Positions 33,762 through 43,250 of a stretch of 64,000 nucleotides of DNA are shown here, in pieces. The stretch's first letter is position 1; every line of letters starts with the position of its first letter. The translations under genes were made by a program, and so were the position numbers. Location: assembly GCA_015680685.1 (NCBI GenBank), contig MNCI01006635.1, positions 1 to 64,000 on the forward strand, given 5' to 3'. The notes beneath the pieces are model-generated. The model did no database searches, was not told the DNA's origin, and saw only the letters and a list, made by a program, of their open reading frames with translations. The stretch is from Gnetum montanum. Its lineage: Eukaryota > Streptophyta > Gnetopsida > Gnetales > Gnetaceae.

Positions 33762-35602
33762 TGGTGTAGGGACACCTCTTCTGATTCCCTTTATTCTTCC
33801 CTACATATGTGTTTTGCAAGTTTTGGGCTTTAGAGAGATATCTTGGAAGTTAAGAAAACATCGTGGCTAGGAGCTGAGTCTTTTTAGAAGACATCTTAGC
33901 CAGGTAGGAGACATCTTGTATTCAAAGAAGAATTCTTATATTCAAAGTAGATGTCTTACTAGTAGAGGACTTCTTAGGAGAGATGCCTCCTCAATAGAGG
34001 ATATGTCTCAAGCAAGATATCTTGCCAAAGAGGAGACATATTTCCTAGGAAGAAGATATCTCTTAGAAATAGAAGACATCTTCACTGAGAACAAGGATAA
34101 CATAGAAGATGTCTTAGAAAGGTTAGAGAGAACCTATACAAGGAGGAAAACTTATAAAATTGTTTGTCTCAATTTGAGAAATAGCTAAAATAGGATGGGA
34201 ATGGATGAAAATATCTAGGGAGAAGATGAAAAGACTTCGAAAACATCTAAAGAGCCTCAAGTTGAGTTTAGGAAATGTTTCTAAATTTCTTGTCTCCTTA
34301 TTTTTCATAAATATTGATGTAATTCACCATTTTTGATACATTGTGCAAGAGAGAGAGCTCTTGAATGAGAAGAGCTTGTGCAAGGAAATTGAGTGAGAGG
34401 CAAGGGAGAGTGATGTGAAGCCTACCTCAGTAGACTTCAAAATGATCCATTCCACAAGATTCCTAAGCCAATTTATACTTAGAAGTAAGAACTAGATAAT
34501 GAATTGGAGAAAATTCCCTTTTTTATAAGAAACCTCTTAAAATATAGAGAATTGCATCAAATATGAGGAGCCAAGCTCAACTCACACCTCTCCCAAGAAT
34601 CTTAAAGACCATACATATCATCTCTCAAACCTCAATTTCTCATAATGGAGCTAAAGCTCAAGATAAGACACTTATAAGAGATTCTTTCAACCTCACTCAA
34701 GTGCTCTCCCTTGCCTCTCACTCAAATTCTTCTTGCACAAGCTCTTCAAAAGGCTAACCTTCTTTCTTAGAATAGCCTTCTTCTTGATACTAATTTGCTT
34801 CCTCTAATTAGCTTGATTAGAATTAGTTCTTTAATGCTTTTTTATAACTTCTTGGTATGACCTTTCCTCTTTTCTCTAGTTTACCATTTAATTTAATGTG
34901 TGTTAAAATCTATATGGAACATCTTGGAAAAGAATGAGACGTCTCATCTAAAATTAACTATTAACAACTAGGATGTCCTGAAATCATGTGGGATGTCTTG
35001 GCTAGGATGCCTCAAGTATAGTTGGGATGTCTTGAATGTAGTTGGAACATATCACCTACAATTGGAACATCTCACCTGCTAGGGTAAAATACAAAGATAC
35101 TTTTTTAAATACCTAGAACCTTTGAACACCTCCAAACAAGTCTCCATAGCCCTTGAAACCTCCTAAACTCATCAAAATAAGTCCAAAACACCTCCAAATA
35201 TGGAAAAAGACCCTTAAATCATCATGAAAAGATCAACACAAGAAGACACACACGTATCCAAAAAACATTAAAGATTAGACAAGGGGCAAGTGATGTACTC
35301 ATCAGAGAGTACTTAAGAGAGGTTAAAAGAATGTCTTATAAGTGTTATGTCTTGAGCTTTGGCTCAATTGTGAGTAATTGATGATTAAGAGAGGACATGT
35401 ATGTCCTCTAAGATACTTGGGAGATTTGTAAGTTAGTTTTGCATCCTCATATTTAATGTATTTTCTCTATATTTTAGTAGTTTCTTAATATAAGAGAGAT
35501 TTTCTCCATTTCATTATGTTGTTCTTATTTTCAAAATAGATCTACTTGAAAGGTTGGGAATTGAATCCTTTTATGGTCTATTGAGATAGTGCCCCTATTC
35601 CA
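33762..35602 (+). repeat. 5' LTR of element B (interrupted)
   Basis: It matches 54437-55337 on both sides of the solo LTR at 34411-35305. Without the insert and one duplication it is about 940 bp. The part 33830-34105 is dense in AGATGTCT/AGACATCT boxes and variants with ATATCT. Confidence 0.85.
34411..35305 (-). repeat. Solo LTR inside the B LTR
   Basis: 895 bp from TGATGTGAAG to TACTCATCA, flanked by exact GAGAG duplications at 34406-34410 and 35306-35310. The uninterrupted partner LTR lacks it. Its left half, reversed, is clearly related to the B LTR (reversed caagggagagcac, gagctttagctc), so it is a diverged relative in the opposite orientation. It forms an imperfect inverted repeat with 34360-34410. 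Confidence 0.9.
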
Positions 35603-35603
35603 A

Positions 35604-35625
35604 CTTGATATCGAAGGATTAGGTT
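35604..35625 (+). other. Probable primer binding site of B
   Basis: TTGATATCGAAGGATTAGG follows the LTR end (TATTCCA). It is a diverged form of the TTGGTATCAGAGC type that pairs with initiator tRNA-Met. Confidence 0.5.
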
Positions 35626-35719
35626 GGAGGTTGTCATACTTTTATATTAAATCTTGGTGATTTCTTTAAATGAAAAGAACATTGTTGTGGATATTTGTGC
35701 ATTTGCTTTTGGATAGTTC

Positions 35720-36190
35720 CCTTCTTTTTGCAATTGTTCTATACATTGTGATAAGGGTAAGGAGATTCTAAGCCAAGTTGAGGCTATCTCATGGGAGAAA
35801 CGTGAGTCTTCTAACCAAGGCATATGGAAGAATGATTGCTTTGATGATGATTTTAATGAATCTAATCTTAAAATCATGAAGGAGAGTTTACCTTCTAAGT
35901 TGGTACCTCCAAAATGGAATGAAGATCTTGTTAATGAATCCTTTGAAGAGGATGAATCATTGGAAGTGGGAACTTCTATTTGGGATTATAAACCTTCAAT
36001 ATTTAATGAGATTGGACAACCACATTTTGAAGATCAAATTGAACCAAATATGAATGGGAGAAGCCATGAAGAGATACATAAGTGTGAGCTTTACCTTGTT
36101 GATGATAGTAATATCTCTAATGTTAAAGCTAGTCTGGTGGATGCTAGTTTTTCACTTCAACTTGGTAGTGGTTTATTCCATTATGGTGAT
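35720..36190 (+). pseudogene. Unknown ORF of element B, N-terminal part
   Basis: I do not recognise this protein. The frame is open from after a TAG at 35717 (and beyond it back to 35651) to the A3 insertion point. It begins FPSFCNCSIHCDKGKEI and has an acidic middle (NESFEEDESLEVGTSIWDY) and HKCELYLVDDSN; its last codons are HYGD. It continues in phase at 53741 after removal of A3. The first Met in frame is at 35876, but the earlier open codons suggest a start before it. Several Cys/His pairs could bind metal. It shows no gag, protease or RT motif. It may be a small gag-like or accessory protein of a non-autonomous element. Confidence 0.6.
36186..36190. repeat. Left target duplication of A3 (GTGAT)
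   Basis: GTGAT before A3 and GTAAT at 53736-53740 after it; one transition separates them. Removing one copy restores the B reading frame. Confidence 0.75.
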
Positions 36191-37109
36191 TAATGCATAG
36201 GGAGTATATCCTATGCGCAACCATACGAATTACAAGCATTCATGAGCAATTTGGTTGAATTTTAAAAACCTTAAGTTCCTAAGTACGTTGGTTCTAGGAA
36301 GTGAAACCTAATCATGATGATTGTTATCTTCCCAATTACACTTGTGAAGCTTAGTTGTACAATTAAGTGAAATTGGGACACATGATTTCTATTATTTTAT
36401 ATTTTATTCACCTACGATTAATAACAAGTTGAAACTCAACTTATTAACCAACTAATCTAATTGCTAATTAATGACTAACTATCCTAACATAAGCATCTAG
36501 TCCCACTTTTCATATAGATCTTGAATGCATACAACATTGCTGGGTTACCAAGCATTAAGCCTTGTTGGGATTACCAAGTGCTACATGTTATTCTCAAAGT
36601 GATCATACTTATGTGTTTAATCTATCTAACTAAATTAGTTAATTAATTAAAGTCTTAGTTATCTTAATTAATTGTGTAATTAATAAAAATAGTAAATGTA
36701 GAAATAAATCATTAATCTATTCCAAGTGCTACAAGGTTTAATCAAAAGGCTTACCTTTATTTTCATTAACACTAGTGTGCTCAAGTACATCAGTGGTCAA
36801 ATAAAGATCTATACGCTTTCTGACTCTTGTTGCGGGCACTCAAAAAAAATATTTTAACCTCAAATGAAAAAACTGTAAGAGCTCTGCTAAAATTATAACA
36901 AGACTTCCTCATAAACATAGTGGATGAGCATGTATTTATAGAATTTATTATGGAGCTATGTTGACAGGCCTCATAAATGTAGCAAATGCTATGTCAACAC
37001 AACCTCTTCAATGGGGCAACATCAGGTTGATGGGGTTGCTATGATAGGGACCCATCAATGAGGGCACACCAACGAGTGACCATCAACACGACACTTTTAC
37101 ACTTCATCA
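36191..37109 (-). repeat. 3' LTR of A3
   Basis: It runs from TAATGCATAGGG (aligning to TGATGAGTGGAA of the partner) to CACTTCATCA. It matches 52906-53735 at many sites but has diverged (roughly 80% by eye). The minus-strand TATA box is at 36933-36940. Confidence 0.85.
36933..36940 (-). promoter_or_regulatory. TATA box, A3 3' LTR
   Basis: TATAAATA on the minus strand. The partner LTR has a changed version (tagttata) near 53647. Confidence 0.55.
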
Positions 37110-37124
37110 TATTCCCATGACTGA
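37110..37124 (-). other. Polypurine tract of A3
   Basis: The minus strand reads CATTCAGTCATGGGAATA before the LTR. It is one or two bases changed from the A2 and A4 tracts. Confidence 0.65.
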
Positions 37125-37249
37125 ATGAAAATCATCCTCATGTTCAGGATTATTGATTGACAAGTGACATAACAAACTAACACACAAAACTAATAATAAA
37201 ACAAAGTGCCTAAGGGTATAGATTGACATCATTACAAAATTTGTGGTGT

Positions 37250-38888
37250 TCATGACACAAAACTGAACACCATGACATGACTACTTAGACTAGAAAGCAC
37301 ATCCTCTAATAGCATGAAGATGGTTAAGAAGATCAAACGATCCCAAGCGGTGGACGTTCCAAAGGACCTTTGCCTAGTTCGGGATCTCATGGTGGCTAAG
37401 GAGGTTGTGGCTACTACCTTTGGTGGAAGGTGAAAGGCATCCAGTAATGTTTTCATCTTCTCCTCCTTGCTCTGAGGATCATTCATAGTCCACACTGCAT
37501 TGCTAATATGGGATAGAATGAGGATATCCCATAGAATGGACATTACTGGGAATAGCTCCTTGATGTTGATGAACTAGGTAGTGAATTTTTTGCATTCGAC
37601 ATTGAACACCCTAATCGCATTTTGTAGTTCCTTGTAGCCATTCATTCTTTTGGTCAAGCCCTCTGTATTGGATCTCTCATTAGTATATTTACCCTAGAGG
37701 ACCTCAAGTTAAGCATTTGCCTTTGCAAGCTTTTTCTTGGTGTCCTTGTGGTGCTTAAACTTTGCCTCATACAACAAGTACGAGCTGACCACCTACTTTT
37801 TTAGTTCTGACCACGGTCGTTCAGTAGTCAACATAGCCAAGTTTGCATATCAAAGATTGGCAAGCTCCATATATTCAATCATCTCCTCTATTTGCAACTC
37901 TTTCAAGAAAATTTCTACTTTATTATATTAATCACTCTGATTAATGATGGGCTGCCATAATTTGTGTCCTTGTTGGAGTTGTTAGAGGGTCTCATTCACA
38001 TTTTCCTTCACCACTTGAATGTGTTGTTCATTTATTTCCTTTTGTAGGTTGACTTGGTCTCTGTAGTGATCTTTAACTCTCTTAAATTTAAGAGCCTTTG
38101 ATTTCTAGGTAGCTACTTCTATTATAGTCTTTGGTGAAGGGCACAGACCTCCTCCATGGAGAGGTTTCTATTTATAGCTGCTAATCTTCTTAATTCTATA
38201 TTTGCTATAGCTAGTTTCTCCTACTATTGATCAATAAAATTAGTTAACTATTGTTTATGCACATCAATATTTCATAAGAGATGATTTTCTATAGTCAGTT
38301 GCACATTCTTCTAGCATGTCAGATCCAAGGCCTTTTGAATTTATGCTGGGTGGCCTCTACCAAGGATTAGTATAACACCACCATCTCCATCACACCCTCA
38401 ACCCCTTTCAACCTAGTATGAATCTTTTCAAGAGCTTCATCTCTTGTCATTGTTGGGTTGAGGAATGTAGGGTCAGTAATCTAAGCTCTCAGTTCAACAA
38501 CTTCCATAGCCAAGTGTTCATTTAGCTCCTTAGTTATTTCAAGTTGCCCTCCCAAAATAACATTCTTACCCCTTGCCTCTAGCAGTTTCAAATGGGTTAC
38601 AATTATACTATCTTGAAGATCAAAGACATCTAGAAGTGGTTGCTCGATTCCTAACAATCGGTCCAATAGTTGTTCATTTTTTGCTACACTTAGTCTGTCA
38701 CTTATGATCATTACAGCTGACTACACATCTTTAAGTGTAGTAACGTATGGTACAAATGCTACAAGTGCATTGAGTATTTTAGCAATTCTATCAACAACCA
38801 TTTTTGTTGCTATTTCTTACCCTTGGTGCTGCATCACTAGTACTATTACCTCCTCATCCTTCTCCAAGTGCACTGAAAAGGTTGCAGT
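37250..38888 (-). pseudogene. A3 third ORF (envelope position), C-terminal half
   Basis: I do not recognise the protein family. The minus-strand frame runs from the E1 junction at 38888 to a stop at 37250 and is open except for single stops, mostly TAG or TAA where Q or W is likely. It is rich in K, E and L with heptad-like stretches (LDRLLGIEQPLLDVFDLQDS, EITKELNEHLAMEVVELRA), suggesting coiled coil. Further on come LTKRMNGYKELQNAIRVF and FPVMSILWDILILSHIS. The end is hydrophobic (LIFLTIFMLLEDVLSSL). Its position fits the envelope-like gene of Athila elements, but no signal peptide or fusion motif is seen. The upstream half is 43251-44510. Confidence 0.6.
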
Positions 38889-39137
38889 TCTTGGAGTCAT
38901 GTGGAGATTGATCCAAATTATTGGGTCATGGGCCAATTTTGGTTACAAACGGTTTCTTGATGCCTACTTATGTAATGTTCCAAAACTCTCTTGTAACTTT
39001 AATCTACAAAATGTATAATCAAAGTATAGTATGGCCATGAATTAGAGGCAATCTTGCTAAACCATGAAATTTTTGAGTGTTCTGTGTGTGCTTTTTTTTC
39101 TTGTTCTTATTTTTTTCATTTGACTCATTTTCTAACA
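38889..39137 (+). repeat. 5' LTR of E1
   Basis: It begins TCTTGGAGTCATGTGG (TG changed to TC) and ends TCTAACA. It matches 42998-43250 along its length, including gggtcatgggccaattttgg. Confidence 0.85.
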
Positions 39138-39140
39138 ATT

Positions 39141-39158
39141 TGGTATCAAAGTAAGGCT
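39141..39158 (+). other. E1 primer binding site
   Basis: TGGTATCAAAGTAAGGCT lies three bases after the LTR. It is a two-base-changed form of the initiator tRNA-Met site TGGTATCAGAGC. Confidence 0.8.
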
Positions 39159-39159
39159 T

Positions 39160-39990
39160 GCAAAGGATCAGTGGAAGCAATCACATCCGAGGACAAGAAA
39201 GTCAAGATCAATAAGTTCAATGGGATAGACTTCAAGTTCTAGAAGATCTAGATCAAAGATTATCTATACCAGAAGAAGTTGCACAAACTACTATTGAAAA
39301 AGAAGCCAAATCATATGAGCAAAGAAGATTGAGAATCGTTAGATTTCCAGGATCTTGGGATGATTCATTTGATGTTATCATGGAATGTTATGTTCAATAT
39401 CAATGAAAAGCTTCCTCAGGGTTTGATGAAGGCCTTATTAGATATGTATGAGAAGCCATCCACCTCTAACAAGGTATATTTGATCCATCAATTATTCAAT
39501 CTAAGGATGTTTAAAGATGCACTAGTTATAGATCACATTAATGAGTTCAACGTGATCACAAGTTAGTTAAGTTATATGGAAATTGACTCTGATGATGAGA
39601 TCAAAGCTTCGATCTTATTATCACTACCTAATAGCTAGTCTACAATGGTGATTACAATTAGTAGTTCATTAAGAGGTCAAAAACTGAAGTTGTTTGGAGT
39701 TTAAGATCTGATTCTTAGTGAGGATATACGTAGAAGGGAGTCAGGTATGTCTTCAGGTTCTACCTTGAGCAATGAAGGCAAAGGTAGAAGTCTTCAATAG
39801 GGATAGAATTAGGGCCATGGAAAACCAAAGTCCAAGGGAAGAAGTTAATCCAAGGATTGCAGGAATGTCACTTGATGGAATTATGATTAGAAAGATCACC
39901 TTAGAAAATAGTGCATGACACCAAAGAAAGAAAAGAAATATCAGCATGATGATTGATGGAATTCAACTGCTGAAGGAATTCTTGATACCC
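39160..39990 (+). pseudogene. gag: E1 gag
   Basis: The first part reads KFNGIDFKF, then a TAG where W is expected, then KDYLYQKKLHK, the usual copia gag start. The open stretch 39360-39566 reads LPQGLMKALLDMYEKPSTSN and LFNLRMFKDALVIDHINEFN, typical of the UBN2-type gag domain. The zinc knuckle survives only as WNYDXKDHLRKXCMTPKK, with Cys lost and two TAG stops. Gag forms the particle and binds RNA. Confidence 0.8.
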
Positions 39991-40334
39991 TAGTTTGTTG
40001 TGTGGACAATGGTATTGAATCTTGGATTCTTGATTCAGGTGCATTGTTTCACTCTACTCCTTCTAAAGAGCTATTTATGAACTATGTTGTTGGGAATTTC
40101 GGAAAGGTTTATCTTGTAGATGATGAGCCATTGAATATTGTGGGGAAGGATGATGTTTATATAAAGATTACACATGGCAAGCAATAGAAGTTACAGCATG
40201 TTAAACATGTTCTAGGTTTAAAGAACAACCTTATTTCTATGGGTTGGATAGATGTTGAAGGGTACAGTACAATATTTGCAGGTAGATCCTAGAAAATAAT
40301 TAAAGGAAATCTAATCATTGCTCAAGGAAATAAA
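39991..40334 (+). pseudogene. pol: E1 protease
   Basis: The segment reads SWILDSGALFHSTPSKELF, with the catalytic D-S-G-A triad intact, then GKVYLVDDEPLNIVGKDDVY. After a TAG at the QQ position it continues KHVLGLKNNLISMGW, the conserved end of copia protease. It would process the polyprotein. A stop and a TGG-to-TAG change (40290) inactivate the frame. Confidence 0.85.
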
Positions 40335-41054
40335 GTGGAAAAATTGTATACCACTTTAGAAATAAAAGACACAGTGTCAGTGGTTGATTTAGAATCAATG
40401 TCAACATTGTGGCATCAAAGGTTGGATCACATGAGTGAAAAGGGAATGAAATTGTTGGCCTCACAAGGGAGATTACCAAAGTTGAAGCTTATTGATGTTG
40501 GTTTATGTGAAGGATGCGTTAATGGGAAGCAAAAAAGAGTTAGTTTCTCAAAATTTGGAAGAATATCAAAGACTAAGAAGTTGGAACTGGTACATACAGA
40601 TGTATGGGGACCAACCTCAATGAGTTCCCTTGGTGGCTCATGCTATTATGTCACATTCATTGATAATTCCACTAGAAACATATCGGTTTATTTTAAAAAA
40701 AATAAATCTAATGTGTTTCCTACATTTAAAAGGTGGAAGGTAAAAGTGGATAACCAAACTAGTTTGAAAGTCAAGTGTTTGAGATTTGATAATGGAGGGA
40801 AGTATGATAGTCTAGAGTTCAAGGCTTTCTATTTTAAGAATGGGATCAAAATGATTAAGAAGATTCCTAGAACACTACAGAAGAATGGTGTTGTTGAGAG
40901 AATAAATAGGACCTTGAATAAGAGAGCTAGAAACATGAGGATATCTTATGGACTATCCAAGATGTTTTGGATAGATGCAATCAGCACAATAGCCTACCTC
41001 ATAAATCAAGGACCTTTTGTTTCACTAGACTTTAAGATACTTGAGGACGAATGA
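40335..41054 (+). CDS. pol: E1 integrase (open over 239 codons, element otherwise dead)
   Basis: This is the longest intact frame in the window. The zinc-binding part is LWHQRLDHMSEKGM with CEGCVNGKQ (H-x4-H, C-x2-C). The core has VHTDVWGP (first Asp), LRFDNGGKY (second Asp; family RSDNGGEY) and NGVVERINRTL (Glu), so the D-D-E triad is intact. It continues MFWIDAISTIAYLINQGP. It is part of the pol polyprotein rather than a separate gene; the Met at 40335 lies by chance after an upstream stop. Integrase would join the DNA copy to the genome. Confidence 0.9.
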   Translation: MEKLYTTLEIKDTVSVVDLESMSTLWHQRLDHMSEKGMKLLASQGRLPKLKLIDVGLCEGCVNGKQKRVSFSKFGRISKTKKLELVHTDVWGPTSMSSLGGSCYYVTFIDNSTRNISVYFKKNKSNVFPTFKRWKVKVDNQTSLKVKCLRFDNGGKYDSLEFKAFYFKNGIKMIKKIPRTLQKNGVVERINRTLNKRARNMRISYGLSKMFWIDAISTIAYLINQGPFVSLDFKILEDE

Positions 41055-41600
41055 TTAGGAAAAGCAATAAACTTCTCACATTTAAAATTTTTTGGTTGTG
41101 TATCATATGTGCACTTAGGTTCTAATGTCTGAGATAAACTTGATGCTAAAGCCAAAAAATTTTATTTTATTAGCTATGGTTTTGATGATTTTGGTTATCA
41201 TTTTTGGGATTATCAAAATAGAAAAATTATAAGGAACGGGGATGTTACTTTTAATGAACATGTGGTGTACAAGGATAAGTTTGAATTTGAATATAATAGT
41301 GTAGAAAATTAGGAAAATGAAAATGAGAGGGTTGAATTGGAAGAGATATTTGAGAGGGATGTAGTTTGAAGGATTCAAGAAAGTCCTAGAAAAAGGATAG
41401 TTGAAGACAAAGATGAAGTTAAATTAGAAATAGTTACATCTTAGCCTTAGTTTAGAAGTTCTACTAGAACAGTAAAGCCCATAGATAGGCAGTCTCCCTT
41501 GTTACATTATTTACTTTTGACTGATGCTAGAGAATAAAATGTTTTGATGAAGCAATGCACATGATAGAACATGTTAAGTGTGAGTTTACTATGAGAGATG
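41055..41600 (+). pseudogene. pol: E1 integrase-RT linker, decayed
   Basis: The frame reads KAINFSHLKIFGCVSYVHL, then KLDAKAKKFYFISYGFDDFG, the standard copia integrase C-terminal segment. It then becomes acidic and broken by stops and shifts, up to the RT start. Confidence 0.7.
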
Positions 41601-41900
41601 AGATGGAGTCAATCTAGAAGAATATGGCATGGACATTAACTAAGTTACTAGAAGGAAAGAGGACATTGCAGAGTAAGTGGGTGTACAGTGTCAAGGAAGA
41701 ACATGATAGAAACAAAAGATATAAGGCAAAGTTAGTAGTTAAGGTTTTCCAACAAAAAAGAGGAATTGACTTCACAAAGATTTTCTCCCCTATAGTAATG
41801 TTGACTACCATTACATTAGTGCTTAATATTGTGACTACTAATGATTTACATCTAGAGTAGTTAGATGTTAAAACTACTTTCTTGTATGGTGACCTAAATT
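41601..41900 (+). pseudogene. pol: E1 reverse transcriptase, N-terminal part only
   Basis: The segment reads MAWTLTKLLEGKRTLQSKWV, then YKAKLVVKVFQQKRGIDFT and IFSPIVMLTTITLVLNIV, then (after a TAG for Q) LDVKTTFLYGDL. These are the first RT blocks of copia. The palm with the YVDD catalytic box should follow but is missing. The sequence passes into a tandem repeat at about 41930. Confidence 0.9.
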
Positions 41901-41929
41901 CTATTTTTTGGTTGTTACCATTCCTTTGT

Positions 41930-42250
41930 ATTCCTTGGAAGTTGAAGGGCCATTTCTTGGAAGTTGAAAGGTTAGCCATTCCTTAGAAGTTGAAGGTTCA
42001 AAAGTTGAAGGGTTGATTGTTACAGAAGTTGAAGGATCGATTGTTATAGAATTTGAAGTGTTGACCATTATAGAATCTGAAGGGTTGGCTATTACAAAAG
42101 TTGAAGGGTTAACTATTATAGAAGTTAAAAGGTCAACCATTATAGAAGTTGAAGAGCTAACCATTACACAAGTTGAAAGGTTGACTATTATAAAAGTTGA
42201 AGGGTTAGTCATTATAAAAGTTAAAGGGTCAAAGGTTGAAGGGACACTAT
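41930..42250 (+). repeat. 24-bp in-frame minisatellite replacing the RT palm
   Basis: About nine head-to-tail 24-base units of the type gaagttgaagggttgaccat plus tata lie between 42000 and 42220, with shorter degenerate units on each side. The repeat is a multiple of three and stays open, encoding an 8-residue repeat of the form EVEGLTII (42013-42250). It then runs into the RT/RNase H region after a frame change. Units differ from one another at several bases. Confidence 0.85.
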
Positions 42251-42930
42251 TTTCTCTACCTTGTATTTGGAATTTTGATGTATGCTATGATCTATACTGG
42301 ACCTGACATAGCACATGCAGTGGGAGTTCTTAGCAGGTTCATGTCTAATCTAGAAAAGGAGCATTGGAAAGTTGTAAAGTGGCTCCCAAGATATTTGAAA
42401 AGAACTTCAGATATGGCACTTTATTTTAAAAGGAGAAGTATTACTCTACAAGGTTTTTTTGATGTAGATTTGGGGGGTGATTTGTACATTAGGAAGAGCA
42501 CCATTGGTTATATTTTCATTGTGGGTAGTATAGCTATGATTTGGATTTCTTGACTTCAGAAGAGCATTGCTCTCTCAACCATAGAAGTAGAATATATGGC
42601 TATATCAAAAGCTAAAAAGGAGATGATTTGGTTGAAGGTTAAGAGAGGTAGGTAAGACACATAATAACATTATGTTCTTTAGTGATAGTTAGAGTGTCAT
42701 ACATCTAGCTAGAGATCTAGTTTTTCATTCCAAATCTAAACATATTTAGTTGATGTATCATCATATTTGTGGGTTGATAGATGATGGGACACTATTGCTG
42801 AGGAAGATTCCTAGGTCAAAAAACCCTACATACATGTTGACCAAGGCAGTCACCATTGCTAAGCTAAGGTTCTACATGATCTTAGTAGGCCTCCATGGTT
42901 AGCGATGAGGAGGCATTTTACTAGGAGTTG
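42236..42930 (+). pseudogene. pol: E1 RT C-terminus and RNase H
   Basis: The frame reads MYAMIYTGPDIAHAVGVLSR, FMSNLEKEHWKVVKWLPRYL and FFDVDLGGDLYIRKSTIGY, which holds the first RNase H Asp. After a stop it continues LQKSIALSTIEVEYMAISKA, with the Glu of EAEYMA kept. The last RNase H part, FSDSXSVIHLA and LIDDGTLLLRKIPRSKNPTY, is also present. The sequence ends before the polypurine tract. Degrading RNA in the hybrid would be its role. Confidence 0.85.
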
Positions 42931-42984
42931 ATAGTGTACATGGGAGAAGCAAGGTTGCATGAGTTTTATTTTCTAGATCAATCT

Positions 42985-42997
42985 CCAAGTGGAAGAT
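42985..42997 (+). other. E1 polypurine tract
   Basis: CCAAGTGGAAGAT directly before the 3' LTR (TGTTGGAG), the usual copia form. Confidence 0.7.
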
Positions 42998-43250
42998 TGT
43001 TGGAGTCATGTGGAAACTGATCTAGATTATTGGGTCATGGGCCAATTTTGGTTACAGATAATTTCTTGATGCATATTTATGTAACGTTCCAAAACTCTTT
43101 TATAACTATAATCTAAAATATATATAATGAAACACTAGTGTAGCTATGAATTAGAGGCAATCTTACTAAACTACGAAAATTCTGTGTTCTCTTTGTATCT
43201 ATTTTTGTTGTTCTTCTTTTTTTTTTTTTTGCTTGATTTTTTTTCTAACA
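42998..43250 (+). repeat. 3' LTR of E1
   Basis: It runs from TGTTGGAGTC to TTCTAACA, a near-perfect terminal inverted repeat, and pairs with 38889-39137. Confidence 0.9.

Larger units (their letters stand above)
38889..43250 (+). mobile_element. E1: copia element inside A3
   Basis: A plus-strand Ty1/copia element with two LTRs of about 250 bp, an initiator-Met-type primer site, gag, protease, integrase, RT (internally replaced), RNase H and a polypurine tract. Integrase before RT is diagnostic of copia. LTRs differ at many positions, so it is old, though younger than its A3 host. No clear target duplication was found. The RT gene lost its centre, which is occupied by a 24-bp tandem repeat. 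Confidence 0.9.

Noticed and set aside
33762-33764. B LTR starting at TGTAG (33765) instead of TGGTG (33762)
   Set aside because: The longer start gives a better inverted repeat with the other end and a near-matching TCATA/TCATC duplication.
42013-42306. A repeat protein gene with 8-residue units
   Set aside because: It has no promoter context, overlaps the pol frame of E1 and is best explained as a minisatellite inside RT.
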